Shown here one piece after another: positions 53,277 to 63,300 of a stretch of 64,000 nucleotides of DNA. Under the pieces are notes generated by a model. It was not told where the DNA came from. It saw nothing but the letters and a program-made list of their open reading frames with translations, and did no database searches. The stretch lies in the NCBI GenBank assembly GCA_913057945.1, contig CAJXOF010000017.1, positions 1 through 64,000 on the forward strand, given 5' to 3'. Source of the stretch: an uncultured Hyphomonadaceae bacterium. GTDB taxonomy: Bacteria > Pseudomonadota > Alphaproteobacteria > Caulobacterales > Hyphomonadaceae. The stretch's first letter is position 1. Each line of letters begins with the position of its first letter. The translations under genes and the position numbers were made by a program.

Positions 53277-56150
53277 TTACCAGGACTTCTTGACGGTGAT
53301 GCCGTACAGGGCCGGTTCCGTCAGGAACGCATTGGTGAACAGGCCGGAAGAATCATCGGTCAGGTACGTGCCGGTGATGACTTCCTCATCGGTCAAATTC
53401 TTGGCGAAGACTTCCACGCCCCATCCGCTTTGGTCATTGTTGAGCAGGATGGAGAGGTTGACGTTGGACCAGGACTCCAACTCGTCGCGCGAGGTGTTCC
53501 AGATCCGGCTATAGCTGTCGGACTGCATGTAGTAGTCGCCACGGATCGTGAGATTCCAATCCGAATTGTTGACCGCGTGGAATGTGTATTCCGCGGCGAG
53601 GTTCAGCGTCATGTCCGGGGCACCCGGCATGCTGTTGCCGTCCAGATTCTTCGCGTCGCCTTCGATCGGCTGCAGGGCAGTCGCCGTTTGCGTGTCACCA
53701 TTGGAGTCCGTGTAGGTCACCGTCACGCCATCAAGGCCGAAGGCGGCTTCCTGTCCGGCGAATGCGCCTGTGCAGAGGCCCAGCGTGGAGCCTGGTGCGA
53801 GCAAGCCGCCCTGAATGGCTCCCAGCACTGTGGCATAGCCCTGAGCGGACACGACACAGTTCGAATAGGTGCTGGAATTCTTCAGCGTGACGAGGTCAGC
53901 TCGGCCATTGGATCGGTCGAGCACGTCGATGCCGTAGGTGTCCACGACTTCCGCATTCAGCAGGCCGAGATTGGCCGTCAGCAGCCAATTGTCTGCTGGC
54001 GTCCAGAGGGCTTCCATTTCGAAGCCCTGAAGCTCAGCGTCCACGTTGATGTTCACCGACGAGCGGTTGATGATCTGCGTGATCTGATAGCCTTCATAAT
54101 CATACATGAAGCCGGTCAGGTTCAGCTGGGCCGTGCCACCCGCAAAAGTGTTCTTCGTACCGATTTCATACGAGTTGATGAATTCCGGATCGAAGGTCTG
54201 CGGGAACAGGTTCGCCCCTGCAGGCTGCGGCGGGTTGAGGCCGCCGCCCTTGTAGCCCTTGGAGTAGAAGCCGTAGATCAGCGTGTCGTCGGTAAAGTTG
54301 AGATCGGTAGACCAGTCGAAACCGATACGTCCGGTGACTTCCTGGAAGTCGGCCTTCAGGATGCCCTGAGCCTCCCGAGGATCAGCACCGGCTGGCTGCG
54401 GTGTGAACAGGGACGTTGGAATGATCTGCTGTTCCTTCTGGTCGTCCGTATAGCGAAGGCCGAGCGTCAGCTGCAGATCGTCCGTGACGTCGTAATAGCC
54501 TTCCCCGAAGACGGCGAAGGATTCCAGCTTGTACGGAGACAGGGAGCGGTAATAGTTGCCGCCATCGCCGTCCAGGGTGAGGTCGAACAGGGACGCGCCC
54601 GGAGACGAGGTCGATCCGCTGTCGAGGGGAACATTCCCGCCGAAGAGGGCGCCGCCGGCTGCGTTGTTGATCTGTGTCAGCGCAGTCAGCGCGTTCGACA
54701 GGACGTAGTAGCCATCAGATGGGTTGAAGGCATCCACGGATTCGAAGTTAACCGAGATGGCACCCAGATTGAAGTTGAACCGGCCGTCAAAGTCCGACTG
54801 CAGACGAAGCTCGTGGCTGGTCTGCTCGCTGTCGGCGCCTGACATGTCGAAGGTCCGGAAGACATTCGATGTGCCAAGTTCCGGATCGCTCACCACGCCG
54901 CCCGGGAAGAGCAGTGGATAGAGCGGTGCCAGGGCCGGGTTGATGAACGGTCCGGCAGTGGCGTTGAACTCGATGGTCGGGGCGACCTTGTTATAGTCCT
55001 CGATGGAAATGATCGAGCTGTCGGAATAGCTGCCGAGATAGGTCAGCAGGAGATTGTCGCCAATGTCGGCTTCAGCCTTCCAGGAGTAGAGCGTCTGCTC
55101 GGCCTGGTATTTCGGGTCGAAGGCCGATTCGATCGTGCGCAGATCGGCAATGGCCGGATCGAGATAGGCATCGCCATTCAGCAGGCCGGCGAAGATACCG
55201 AGACCGCCTGCCAGTGTGGCTTGCGAATTCACACGGTCCTTGGACTGGTCAAGCGGTGCGTCCACACAGCCGACAGAGGTCGCCAGCTGGTCGACGGCGG
55301 AGACCGGGACGCCCATGAAGCTGTCGAAACCCGTATCCTTCTTACAGATCTGCTTGCCGGAGCGCAGGCGGGCATCGTCTTCCTCGAAATGCTCGACAGA
55401 CACCCAACCGCGGGCCCAGTCGGTTGGCTCGACCGCAAAGGTCGCGCGGAAGCTGTAGAGATCGCGGTCATCGACATCATTGCCGGTGACGAGATTGTCC
55501 ACATAGCCGTCGCGGCTCAGATACGAGCCTGCCAGGCGCAGGGCAGCATTCTCGCCCACGGGCAGGTTGAGCATGCCCTTGCCTTTGAACGTGTTGTAAT
55601 TGCCATAGGTCAGCTCGGCATCTGCCTGGAATTCGCCCAGCACGGGCTTGGCGGTGATGAGGTTGAACACGCCGCCGGTGGCGTTGCGTCCATAAAGCGT
55701 ACCTTGCGGGCCACGCAGGACCTCGACGCGCTCGACATCATAGAACTCGGCTTCGAAGAGGCGGTTGGCGGTGAGCGGAATATCGTTCTGGTGGATGCCC
55801 ACGCCGGCATCCCCGGACTGTGCAACCACGTCGGCGCCAATGCCGCGGATCTTGAAGTTGAACGAGGTGAAGTTGCCCTTGGTGAAGCTGACGTTCGGGA
55901 TGGACTTCACGAGGTCAGGGCCGCCTGACAGCTGCAGCCGTTCCAGGGCATCTTCGTCGAATGCCGAAACCGCGATCGGAACGTCCTGAATGGATTCTTC
56001 CGTCTTCTGGGTCGTCACCGTGACCGTCGAAAGGGTCCGGGGTGACTCATCGGCCTCTTCCTGGGCAATAGCGACAGGTGCCGCAAGTCCAACCACGAGG
56101 GCGGATGCCCCAGCCAGCCAGACGGATTTCGAGTGTCTGATATTTCGCAT
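53277..56150 (-). CDS. TonB-dependent outer-membrane receptor
   Basis: A 957-residue outer-membrane transporter. A signal peptide ends at VAIAQEEADES, a TonB box-like TLSTVTVTTQKTEESIQDVP precedes the plug (VERVEVLRGPQGTLYGRNAT near residue 140), and the 22-strand barrel follows, ending in an aromatic residue (ITVKKSW). The plug pattern with QDVPIAVSAF is common in the large receptor families of Caulobacterales and sphingomonads that import diverse organic compounds. The substrate cannot be assigned. A terminator and the PQQ dehydrogenase gene lie downstream. Confidence 0.95.
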   Translation of the reverse strand: MRNIRHSKSVWLAGASALVVGLAAPVAIAQEEADESPRTLSTVTVTTQKTEESIQDVPIAVSAFDEDALERLQLSGGPDLVKSIPNVSFTKGNFTSFNFKIRGIGADVVAQSGDAGVGIHQNDIPLTANRLFEAEFYDVERVEVLRGPQGTLYGRNATGGVFNLITAKPVLGEFQADAELTYGNYNTFKGKGMLNLPVGENAALRLAGSYLSRDGYVDNLVTGNDVDDRDLYSFRATFAVEPTDWARGWVSVEHFEEDDARLRSGKQICKKDTGFDSFMGVPVSAVDQLATSVGCVDAPLDQSKDRVNSQATLAGGLGIFAGLLNGDAYLDPAIADLRTIESAFDPKYQAEQTLYSWKAEADIGDNLLLTYLGSYSDSSIISIEDYNKVAPTIEFNATAGPFINPALAPLYPLLFPGGVVSDPELGTSNVFRTFDMSGADSEQTSHELRLQSDFDGRFNFNLGAISVNFESVDAFNPSDGYYVLSNALTALTQINNAAGGALFGGNVPLDSGSTSSPGASLFDLTLDGDGGNYYRSLSPYKLESFAVFGEGYYDVTDDLQLTLGLRYTDDQKEQQIIPTSLFTPQPAGADPREAQGILKADFQEVTGRIGFDWSTDLNFTDDTLIYGFYSKGYKGGGLNPPQPAGANLFPQTFDPEFINSYEIGTKNTFAGGTAQLNLTGFMYDYEGYQITQIINRSSVNINVDAELQGFEMEALWTPADNWLLTANLGLLNAEVVDTYGIDVLDRSNGRADLVTLKNSSTYSNCVVSAQGYATVLGAIQGGLLAPGSTLGLCTGAFAGQEAAFGLDGVTVTYTDSNGDTQTATALQPIEGDAKNLDGNSMPGAPDMTLNLAAEYTFHAVNNSDWNLTIRGDYYMQSDSYSRIWNTSRDELESWSNVNLSILLNNDQSGWGVEVFAKNLTDEEVITGTYLTDDSSGLFTNAFLTEPALYGITVKKSW

Positions 56151-56364
56151 GTTTTGTTTCCTCCCCTCGGGCCGCTTTAGTGCATGCCTCGAGCAATTTT
56201 AGCCGAGCCGGCCTCTTTGCGGGCCTGCTTCAAGTATCATCTGAATGCATTCGTGACGGGTCTGTCAACATGACGCTGGGGTAATGAGGGCTTTTAAAAT
56301 CCGGGTGTCAAAAATGTAACGCCCCTGCTTGGCCGCCCCTCCCATGCCTGTTACAGGCGCAGGC

Positions 56365-57072
56365 ATGTCACATTCTTCCACATCCGCGCTTGTGCTGTTT
56401 TCCGGGGGGCAGGATTCCACGACCTGTCTGGCCTGGGCGCTTTCCCGATTCGACCGGGTCGAAACGGTCGGCTTCGACTATGGCCAGCGCCACCGGATCG
56501 AACTGGAATGCCGCGACACGATCCGGCAGGGACTGGCGGCTCTGAATGGCGACTGGAAGACCCGTCTTGGGCCGGACCATATGCTGGATGCAACGGTGCT
56601 GAAATCGCTTGGCGAGACCGCCATGACACATGATGTCAGCATCGAGATGACCGAAGCGGGCCTGCCATCCACCTTCGTGCCGGGCCGCAACCTCCTGTTC
56701 CTGACCCTGGCGGGCGCTCTGGCCAGTCGCCGGGGCATTTCGGTTCTGGTCGGCGGCATGTGCGAAACCGACTATTCCGGTTATCCGGACTGCCGGGCTG
56801 CGACGATGGCGGCGCAAGCCGAGACATTGCGGCTGGGCCTGGATGTTCCGATGCAGATCGACACGCCGCTGATGTATATTGACAAGGCAGGGACGTGGGC
56901 GCTGGCGGACGAGCTGGGCGGACAGGCCCTGGTCGATCTGATCGCGGAAGATACCCATACGTGTTACCTTGGCGAGCGCGGCCAGCGGCATGTATGGGGC
57001 TATGGCTGTGGGGAGTGCCCGGCCTGCGAGCTGCGGGCAAGGGGCTGGGAGCGCTGGAAAACCGGCGCCTGA
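56365..57072 (+). CDS. queC: 7-cyano-7-deazaguanine synthase
   Basis: A 235-residue ATP-dependent enzyme that converts 7-carboxy-7-deazaguanine to preQ0 on the queuosine route. The PP-loop [16 protein letters not shown] lies near the N-terminus, [10 protein letters not shown] follows, and [16 protein letters not shown] near residue 111 is typical. The zinc site is the C-terminal CGECPAC with an upstream Cys. I chose the ATG at 56365 for family length. queD follows 131 bp later; queE is not adjacent. Confidence 0.95.
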   Translation: MSHSSTSALVLFSGGQDSTTCLAWALSRFDRVETVGFDYGQRHRIELECRDTIRQGLAALNGDWKTRLGPDHMLDATVLKSLGETAMTHDVSIEMTEAGLPSTFVPGRNLLFLTLAGALASRRGISVLVGGMCETDYSGYPDCRAATMAAQAETLRLGLDVPMQIDTPLMYIDKAGTWALADELGGQALVDLIAEDTHTCYLGERGQRHVWGYGCGECPACELRARGWERWKTGA

Positions 57073-57203
57073 GACCCTATTTCTCTTGCAGAAGAAACAG
57101 CCATATCAACTGGACTTGTCAGGCTTTTTCCAGCAATTGGAGCCCCAATCCGCGCCTCGGGCAATGACTGGGGCCGGCCAGCACGAGACTTGAACGAAAT
57201 CCG

Positions 57204-57623
57204 ATGACGACACAGACCGACCAGACCAGCACATCCCCCGCGGCGACCAGCCCGGAAGGCCGCGTGTTTGCGATCTCGAAATCGGTGAATTTCGAGGCTG
57301 CGCACTATATGGGCGGCAAGCCCGAAGGCCACCCATACCGGAATGTGCATGGCCATTCCTTCGTGCTGGAAGCGACGGTCGCCGGAACGGTGAAGCCGGG
57401 CGAGCAATGGGTCGAGGATTTCTCGCACCTGACCGCCTGCCTGCAGGCTACGGCCGCCAAGCTCGACCACAAGCTGTTGAACGATATTGAAGGGCTTGAA
57501 GTGCCGACGCTGGAGCGGATCTGCCTCTGGGCAGCGGCCGACCTCAAAACCGGCCTGCCGGGCCTGACGAAAGTCGCCATTTCCCGGCCAAGCCTGAATG
57601 AACGCTGCGAGCTGGTTCTCTAG
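57204..57623 (+). CDS. queD: 6-carboxytetrahydropterin synthase-like (QueD) lacking the catalytic Cys
   Basis: A 139-residue PTPS-family protein. Zinc ligands are kept: His34 in NFEAAHYM and His49/His51 in VHGHSF. In canonical QueD the motif is CxxxHGH; here the segment is GHPYRNVHGHSF, so position 45 is Tyr. DFSHLTACLQATAAKLDHKL and LEVPTLERICLWAAADL otherwise match QueD. Position after queC argues for a role in queuosine synthesis. The change may be a lineage variant or reflect altered activity. About 18 extra N-terminal residues precede the fold. Its stop overlaps the convergent secreted-protein gene by 4 bp. Confidence 0.82.
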   Translation: MTTQTDQTSTSPAATSPEGRVFAISKSVNFEAAHYMGGKPEGHPYRNVHGHSFVLEATVAGTVKPGEQWVEDFSHLTACLQATAAKLDHKLLNDIEGLEVPTLERICLWAAADLKTGLPGLTKVAISRPSLNERCELVL

Positions 57624-58111
57624 CTGCCGGACGGCGTACCCGCCGTCAGCTCTTTCACGAATTTGCGGGCAAACCGGTCAGACGCGCGCTTGGCGTCCTG
57701 CCAGGTCGAGATACCGGCATACCGGATATCATTCTCGTACCAGTCATAGGTCAGCTCGCCGGTGGCGTTGCCGCTGGCATCGAAAGCCGTGGCCGACAGT
57801 TTCATGCCGCCAATGCTTTTCGAGCCGCCATAATCGAGGCCGGGCGTGTCGCCCAGCTGCTTGAAGGTCGGCTTGTTGGGCTTGGCATCCAGAATGGTCA
57901 CGTCGATGCGCGCAATGTCGAGCCCGGCCTTTTCGAGTTCGCGGGTCAGGTCTTCCTGCACTTCCTCGATCAGGTAATCGGCTTCGCGCATGCCGTATTC
58001 GTCATTCAGCTCCTCGGTGAATTCCGGGCTGAAGGTAACATTGATCTCACCTGCGAGCGCCGCCGGGGCGGCCAGCAAGGCAAGGGCGGCGAGGGGAACA
58101 AGTCGTTTCAT
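57620..58111 (-). CDS. Hypothetical secreted protein
   Basis: A 163-residue protein with a Sec signal (MKRLVPLAALALLAAPAALA, cleaved before GEINV). The mature part has a strand INVTFSPEFTEEL, a long helix (ADYLIEEVQEDLTRELEKAG) and a C-terminal helix with many Lys/Arg. I cannot name the family; it may be a DUF3016-like periplasmic protein, but I am unsure. The ATG at 58111 has GGAG at 8 bp. The frame extends 28 codons upstream without a signal-like start. Confidence 0.7.
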   Translation of the reverse strand: MKRLVPLAALALLAAPAALAGEINVTFSPEFTEELNDEYGMREADYLIEEVQEDLTRELEKAGLDIARIDVTILDAKPNKPTFKQLGDTPGLDYGGSKSIGGMKLSATAFDASGNATGELTYDWYENDIRYAGISTWQDAKRASDRFARKFVKELTAGTPSGS

Positions 58112-58191
58112 TGGAATATCTCCACAACTGCTATGATCCCAGTATAACACGCCGCCCGTGCCCGCAGAAGTCACAGGCCTGTGAAGGTCAC

Positions 58192-58887
58192 TCAAACCGT
58201 GTCGACGAAGACGATCTCTGCGTCGGCGATGCCTTTCAGCGTCAGGCTCTCTGCGCCGGTGATCGCGGCGCCGTCGCGGCCGTTCAGCACCGTGCCGTTC
58301 AGCTCGACCGAGCCGGCGGCGAGCACGAGATAGCCGTGGCGGCCGTCCTTGACCTCATAGGTCAGGGTCTCGCCTTCCTTCAGCGTCGCGCCAAGCACAT
58401 TGGCGTCCTGGTTGATGACGAGGCTGTCTTCCTCGCCGCCGCCAGAGGCGAGAACCGTCCATTTGCCGGAGCGTTCGCCTTTCGGGAATTTCCGCGCGCC
58501 CCAGCCGGGCTTGCCACCGGCGAGGCGGGGCAGGATCCAGATCTGAAACAGCGTGGTCTCTTCATCCTCGGCATTCCATTCCGAATGCTGCACGCCATCC
58601 CCGGCGCTCATCACCTGAACGTCGCCCGCCTCGGTGCGGCCAGTATTGCCCAGGGAATCCTTGTGCGTGATCGCGCCTGTGCGGACATAGGTGATGATTT
58701 CCATCGACTGGTGCCCATGCGGCGGGAAGCCGGTATGCGGCTGGATCGTGTCGTCATTCCAGACGCGGAGGGCACCTTCACCCATCCGCTTCGGGTCGTG
58801 ATATCCGGAAAAGGAGAAATGGTAATTGGCATTCAGCCAGTCATTCTTGAACCGGCCGAGCTCCTTGAAGGGTCTGTGTTCAATCAT
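58192..58887 (-). CDS. Pirin family protein
   Basis: A 231-residue bicupin. The N-cupin metal site is seen in GFPPHGHQSMEIITYVRTG near residues 53-71 with further His/Glu in DGVQHSEWN. NYHFSFSGYHDPKRMGEGAL is the classic pirin start. Some pirins are quercetinases; others are redox-sensing cofactors. The ATG at 58887 has AAAGGA at about 8 bp, so the longer frame to 58986 is rejected. It is divergent from the HDAC gene with a palindrome between them. Confidence 0.92.
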   Translation of the reverse strand: MIEHRPFKELGRFKNDWLNANYHFSFSGYHDPKRMGEGALRVWNDDTIQPHTGFPPHGHQSMEIITYVRTGAITHKDSLGNTGRTEAGDVQVMSAGDGVQHSEWNAEDEETTLFQIWILPRLAGGKPGWGARKFPKGERSGKWTVLASGGGEEDSLVINQDANVLGATLKEGETLTYEVKDGRHGYLVLAAGSVELNGTVLNGRDGAAITGAESLTLKGIADAEIVFVDTV

Positions 58888-58970
58888 GGCGATATCCTTT
58901 CGCGCTCGTGTGTTGCAGCGAATATGACGCTTTCCCGTCGGGCCTGTAGGTGACGGCGAGCCATCACACC

Positions 58971-58987
58971 TATGCATGCTGTGCATA
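58971..58987. promoter_or_regulatory. Palindrome between pirin and HDAC genes
   Basis: TATGCA-TGCTG-TGCATA is a perfect 6-5-6 dyad containing a T-N11-A core, the pattern bound by LysR-type regulators. It lies 84 bp from the pirin start and 40 bp from the HDAC start. No LysR gene is adjacent. Confidence 0.35.
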
Positions 58988-59026
58988 AGTGGAAACGGGC
59001 GGAAATCCCGCTAGGTTCCGGCCCTG

Positions 59027-59917
59027 ATGACCTTGCCGATTGTTCACCATGCCGATTATGACGCGAAATCCGTCGCCGATGACCATCGCTTCCCGATGCG
59101 CAAATATGCGCTCGTGGCCGAGTTGCTGCGCGAAGCCGGGCACAGTTTCATCCTGCCCGAAGCTGCGCCGGAGGACTGGCTGCAGCTGGCGCATGACGAG
59201 GCCTATGTCAGCGCCATCATGACCCAGACGCTGGAGGCGAAAGCGGCGCGTAAGGTCGGCTTCGAGATCACGCCTGCGATTGCCCGGCGGTCTGCAGCCT
59301 CGGTCGGCGGCACGTGCCTTGCCGCGCGCCTTGCGCTGGAGCAGGGGGCGGCGGTGAACCTGGCCGGCGGCAGCCACCATGCCGGACCCGAAGGCGGCGC
59401 AGGTTTCTGCGTGTTCAATGATGTGGGCGTGGCGGGCAAGCTGCTGCTGGACACAAAGGAAGTGCGCCGCGTCGCTGTCATTGATTGCGATGTCCATCAG
59501 GGCGACGGCACGGCGCTGATCTTCCGCTATGACCCGCGCGTCTTCACCGCTTCGCTGCATTGCGAGCAGAACTGGCCGCGCGAGAAGCCGCCCTCTGATC
59601 TGGACATGGGTCTGGCAAAGGGAACCGGTGACGCGGCCTATCTGGCCGCGCTGGAAGACCTGGTCGAGGCCGCGCTCGGCACATCGCCGGATATCGTCTT
59701 CTACAATGCCGGGGTCGATCCGCATGCAGAAGACCGGCTGGGCCTTTTGTCCCTCAGCGATGACGGCTTGCGGGCGCGGGACGTGTTCGTGGCGCGGGCT
59801 TGCCGCTCAGCCGGCATCCCGCTCTGCGGCGTCCTCGGCGGCGGCTATGCCAGCGACGCCCGCGCTGTCGCCCGCCGCCATACGTTTCTGGTCGAGGCGC
59901 TGCGTGTGGCTGCGTGA
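59027..59917 (+). CDS. Histone deacetylase family protein
   Basis: A 296-residue class II-type deacetylase of the acetoin-utilisation/polyamine-amidohydrolase superfamily. Catalytic His residues are in [20 protein letters not shown] near residues 114-133, zinc ligands in [12 protein letters not shown] near 150, and a third Asp in [11 protein letters not shown]. The natural substrate in bacteria is often an acetylated polyamine, which would pair with the carboxynorspermidine gene in this window, but that is conjecture. recQ starts 50 bp downstream. Confidence 0.9.
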   Translation: MTLPIVHHADYDAKSVADDHRFPMRKYALVAELLREAGHSFILPEAAPEDWLQLAHDEAYVSAIMTQTLEAKAARKVGFEITPAIARRSAASVGGTCLAARLALEQGAAVNLAGGSHHAGPEGGAGFCVFNDVGVAGKLLLDTKEVRRVAVIDCDVHQGDGTALIFRYDPRVFTASLHCEQNWPREKPPSDLDMGLAKGTGDAAYLAALEDLVEAALGTSPDIVFYNAGVDPHAEDRLGLLSLSDDGLRARDVFVARACRSAGIPLCGVLGGGYASDARAVARRHTFLVEALRVAA

Positions 59918-59966
59918 AGGCACCTGTGCTCTTGCCCCGACTCACTTGCGTCGCCACAAGAGGCAG

Positions 59967-61802
59967 ATGCCTGCCCAGCCAACTCTTGACGATGCCCGCG
60001 CGCTTCTGAAGCGTGTCTATGGCTATGACGCCTTCCGGGGGCTGCAGGAGGATGTGATCGCCGACACGCTGGCGGGCAAGGATGGCCTCGCCGTGCTGCC
60101 GACCGGCGGCGGGAAGTCGCTTTGCTACCAGATCCCGGCCTTGTTGCGTGATGGCATTGGCATTGTCGTCTCGCCCCTGATCGCGCTGATGGCGGATCAG
60201 GTGGACGCGCTCAAACAAGTCGGCGTGCGCGCCGAGCGGCTGGACTCCTCGATGGACTTCAATGCCCGCGCCGAAGCGCTAGAGGCGGCCGCGCGCGGCG
60301 AGATGGATCTGCTCTATGTCTCGCCCGAAGGCATGGGCACGGGGCTGGCCCAGCGGCTTGCCCAGATGAAGGTTTCGCTGATCGCCGTGGACGAGGCCCA
60401 CTGTGTCAGCCAATGGGGCCATGATTTCCGGCCGGACTATCGCGCGCTCGGGCGGTTGAAGGATCTGTTCCCCGGCGTGCCGCGCCTTGCCGTGACCGCC
60501 ACGGCCGACACGCGCACGCGCGACGACATCCTTGCCCAGCTGGACCTGACCAAACCGGCCGTCCATGTGGCGAGCTTCGACCGGCCCAATCTCGCCCTCG
60601 CCGCAGAGCCCAAGGAAGGCAACCGTGCCCAGCGCGTCGTCTCCCTCGTCAAGGCGCGACCGGGCTTGTCCGGCATTGTCTATGCTGCGACCCGCAACGC
60701 CACCGAAGACCTCGCCGAGGCCATCGAACGTGCGGGCATAACGGCGCTCGCCTATCATGCGGGGCTTGATGCCGATGTGCGGGCCGAGCGCCAGCGGCGC
60801 TTCCTGCTGGAAGATGGCCTCGTCATGTGCGCCACCGTCGCCTTCGGCATGGGCGTCGACAAGCCGGATGTGCGCTTCGTCATCCATGCCGATCCACCGA
60901 AGACGATGGAAGCTTATTGGCAGGAAGTCGGCCGCGCAGGCCGCGACGGCGAGCCCGCCGAGGGCGTCGCGCTCTATGGGCCCGCCGACATGCGCCGCTC
61001 GCTCAGCTGGACCTATGAGGGCGACGCGCCCGAAGCGGTCAAGCGCGTGCAGATCACCAAGACCCGCCAGCTGTTTGCTTTCTTCGATGGCGATGAATGC
61101 CGCCGCGCCGCCGTGCGCCGGTATTTCGGGGAAGAGGGGGTCGGGGCCTGCGGCGCCTGCGACATTTGCCGGGGCGAGACGGGCGAGCCCTATGATGCGA
61201 CCCGCTGGGCGCAGATGGCAGTCTCCGCCGTGCTGCGCTGCGGCCAGAAGATCGGGCGGGGCCGCCTGATCAATCATTTGCTCGGACAGGCCAAGGACAG
61301 TTTCGACGAGGAGCTTTCCACCCAGTCGACCTATGGCATCGGCAAGGACATGCCGAAACAGGGCTGGGGCCGCGTGTTCGATGCCTTGCTCTACGATGGC
61401 ATGCTGGCCGAAGGCGGCGAGATGAACCGGCCGGCGGTCGTGGTGCCGGATGCCGAGGCCGCCCGCGCCCTGTTCCGGGCCGACCGCACCCTGATGCTGC
61501 GCGCTGACCCGGCCGCCACGCGAAAGCGCGCCAAGGGCAAGAGCCGCGTCGCCGCACAGGCCCTGGCCGACATGTCGGAACGCGACCAGGTGCTGTTCGA
61601 CATGCTGCGCAGCTGGCGCACCGAAACCGCCAAGACGCGCGGCGTGCCGCCCTATGTCATCTTCCATGACCGCACCCTCGCCGAGATCGCCCGCGAGCGC
61701 CCCGTCGACGCCGACGAGCTGCGCCTGATCAGCGGCGTCGGCGAAAAAAAGGCCCAGCGCTACGCCGAAGACGTCTCGCGAATTGTGTCCGAGGCGGCCT
61801 AG
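59967..61802 (+). CDS. recQ: ATP-dependent DNA helicase RecQ
   Basis: A 611-residue 3'-5' helicase. Walker [17 protein letters not shown] and [20 protein letters not shown] (DExH plus the aromatic-rich loop) lie in the first RecA lobe, and [20 protein letters not shown] with the arginine-finger segment in the second. The RQC zinc site is [10 protein letters not shown]...CGACDIC, and an HRDC domain ends the protein. The last 25 residues lie in a perfect 53-bp repeat found again 1.5 kb downstream, so its present 3' end may be of foreign origin. AGAGG precedes the ATG at 59967. Confidence 0.96.
   Translation: MPAQPTLDDARALLKRVYGYDAFRGLQEDVIADTLAGKDGLAVLPTGGGKSLCYQIPALLRDGIGIVVSPLIALMADQVDALKQVGVRAERLDSSMDFNARAEALEAAARGEMDLLYVSPEGMGTGLAQRLAQMKVSLIAVDEAHCVSQWGHDFRPDYRALGRLKDLFPGVPRLAVTATADTRTRDDILAQLDLTKPAVHVASFDRPNLALAAEPKEGNRAQRVVSLVKARPGLSGIVYAATRNATEDLAEAIERAGITALAYHAGLDADVRAERQRRFLLEDGLVMCATVAFGMGVDKPDVRFVIHADPPKTMEAYWQEVGRAGRDGEPAEGVALYGPADMRRSLSWTYEGDAPEAVKRVQITKTRQLFAFFDGDECRRAAVRRYFGEEGVGACGACDICRGETGEPYDATRWAQMAVSAVLRCGQKIGRGRLINHLLGQAKDSFDEELSTQSTYGIGKDMPKQGWGRVFDALLYDGMLAEGGEMNRPAVVVPDAEAARALFRADRTLMLRADPAATRKRAKGKSRVAAQALADMSERDQVLFDMLRSWRTETAKTRGVPPYVIFHDRTLAEIARERPVDADELRLISGVGEKKAQRYAEDVSRIVSEAA
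61725..61777 (+). repeat. 53-bp direct repeat, copy 1 (inside recQ 3' end)
   Basis: Identical over 53 bases to 63248-63300. It encodes [18 protein letters not shown] of RecQ. After the repeat the two copies diverge at the base level yet still encode similar RecQ ends (RIVSEAA here, RIVGEAV in copy 2). Confidence 0.97.
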
Positions 61803-61901
61803 CGGCCGTCAACGCTCCCGCAATTTCAATCCTTTCTGCAACCTGAAGTTAACGCCGTATTCCCTAAAAGGAGGTCGCCGGAGGTGTGACAGGAGGGCAT
61901 T

Positions 61902-63251
61902 ATGACGATCAGCCGGATGTGGCGCGGGGCGGTGCGCAAGTGTGTCTTGGGACTGGTTGCCAGCCTGCTCATCGTGGCCTGTGACAGGGCCGGGTCTCCC
62001 TATGTCGAGAGCGTAAAGGATTTGCCGAAGGGGTTTTTCCGGGTGCATGCCGACATTCGCGTCAAAGAGACGGGCGAGCTGGTGAAGCTCGATTATGTCG
62101 TGTCCTGCGGCGGCAAGGTGACAAACTGGACCTATACGACGCCTTCGGTGACATTCGGCATGGCGCCCCAGATCATGCTTGTGCCGACGCAATCGGGGGA
62201 GCTGATCGGGGCCCGCACGCCCGAAGTCTGCGATGCCTCCATGTGGGAGCCAAAACGCATCACGCCGAAAGGCAAGCCGGAAATCGTGCAGGAACGGGTG
62301 CCGGATGATTTCCTGCCCCTGTTGATGTGGTATCCGAACGCGGACGATATCGGCTTTGCCATCGGCTACCTGTCCGACAAGGCCTATGACAGCCCGTATG
62401 CAAAGATCGAGGTTCTGGACAGCGGCATCGCCAGATCCAGCCTCGAGGAATGGCGGGCCTGGCGGGAGAAAGCCGCTGCCGAGTTCGAACAGGTCGGCGT
62501 CCTGCCGGGACCGTGGGGCCACCAGATCCCCGGAACCATTTCCTCGTCCGTGAAATTGCATAAACGGCTACATGCCATAAATCATGGAAGACGCGTGGAC
62601 ACGGGCAAGTGCAATGCTGCGACGGTCCTATATCTGCCGGAGGATGCGAAATCCGAGATTCTGCCGCTCTTGCCGCAGAATGGTGCGCCCTGGGTGCCGT
62701 TGGAATATCTAAGTGACGAGACGCAGGATAGAATTCTGAACCTACTCGCAGGGTTGAAATTCAACGGCGTCTGGTGGGGCTATCATGGACAGATCGTGCG
62801 TGAGACTGGAATAAGGAAAGCGTCCGGTGGGGGGGCTTTCATGCTCAATCACTCAAGTTATCACAATCCTTATCACGATTATTTTCCGGTTGTGCCATTC
62901 CAGCCCGCGCAGGTAGACCCCCAGTCTGGAAAAGTCACCTTCTGGCAGCATGAAATTCTCTTGGACGAGAATTGGAACGGATTTGGCATTTGTGGCCGCA
63001 CCAGCCCTCCTGGTACTGAGTTACTTGCTTATGTCGAGGGGCGGACTGACACGCTCCGTCCAGATTACACTGTTGAGAGAACGAATGGAATAACCCATGC
63101 GAGCGAGTGGGTGCCGGAACAATTGGTGAGCGGTGACGTGATCGTGGTCCCGCGCAGGCACAATGCGGCGGGACCCTGGTTCATTGTCTCGGGTTTCGGT
63201 CCGGTTTTGAACCGGGATGGTCGTGTAATGACGTATTGTTGCGCACGCTGA
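61902..63251 (+). CDS. Unrecognised lipoprotein flanked by recQ 3'-end repeats
   Basis: A 449-residue exported lipoprotein of unknown family. The signal CVLGLVASLLIVACDRAG has a lipobox with Cys27. AGGAGGG 4 bp upstream marks a strong start. The protein has many Trp and Pro residues and several Cys (VVSCGGKV, TPEVCDAS, GKCNAAT, FGICGRT), with no domain I can name. The second half (about 62550-63100) is visibly more AT-rich than its neighbours. The stop codon lies in the first bases of the downstream 53-bp repeat, so the gene's end coincides with the recombination joint. All this points to horizontal arrival with an element integrated at recQ. Confidence 0.7.
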   Translation: MTISRMWRGAVRKCVLGLVASLLIVACDRAGSPYVESVKDLPKGFFRVHADIRVKETGELVKLDYVVSCGGKVTNWTYTTPSVTFGMAPQIMLVPTQSGELIGARTPEVCDASMWEPKRITPKGKPEIVQERVPDDFLPLLMWYPNADDIGFAIGYLSDKAYDSPYAKIEVLDSGIARSSLEEWRAWREKAAAEFEQVGVLPGPWGHQIPGTISSSVKLHKRLHAINHGRRVDTGKCNAATVLYLPEDAKSEILPLLPQNGAPWVPLEYLSDETQDRILNLLAGLKFNGVWWGYHGQIVRETGIRKASGGGAFMLNHSSYHNPYHDYFPVVPFQPAQVDPQSGKVTFWQHEILLDENWNGFGICGRTSPPGTELLAYVEGRTDTLRPDYTVERTNGITHASEWVPEQLVSGDVIVVPRRHNAAGPWFIVSGFGPVLNRDGRVMTYCCAR

Positions 63252-63300
63252 TCAGCGGCGTCGGCGAAAAAAAGGCCCAGCGCTACGCCGAAGACGTCTC
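63248..63300 (+). repeat. 53-bp direct repeat, copy 2
   Basis: Identical to 61725-61777 in recQ. Together the copies resemble attL/attR left by integration at the recQ 3' end. Confidence 0.97.

Noticed and set aside
53217..54842. 541-residue plus-strand ORF across the TonB receptor
   Set aside because: Antisense to a well-supported TonB-dependent receptor; shadow ORF caused by high GC.
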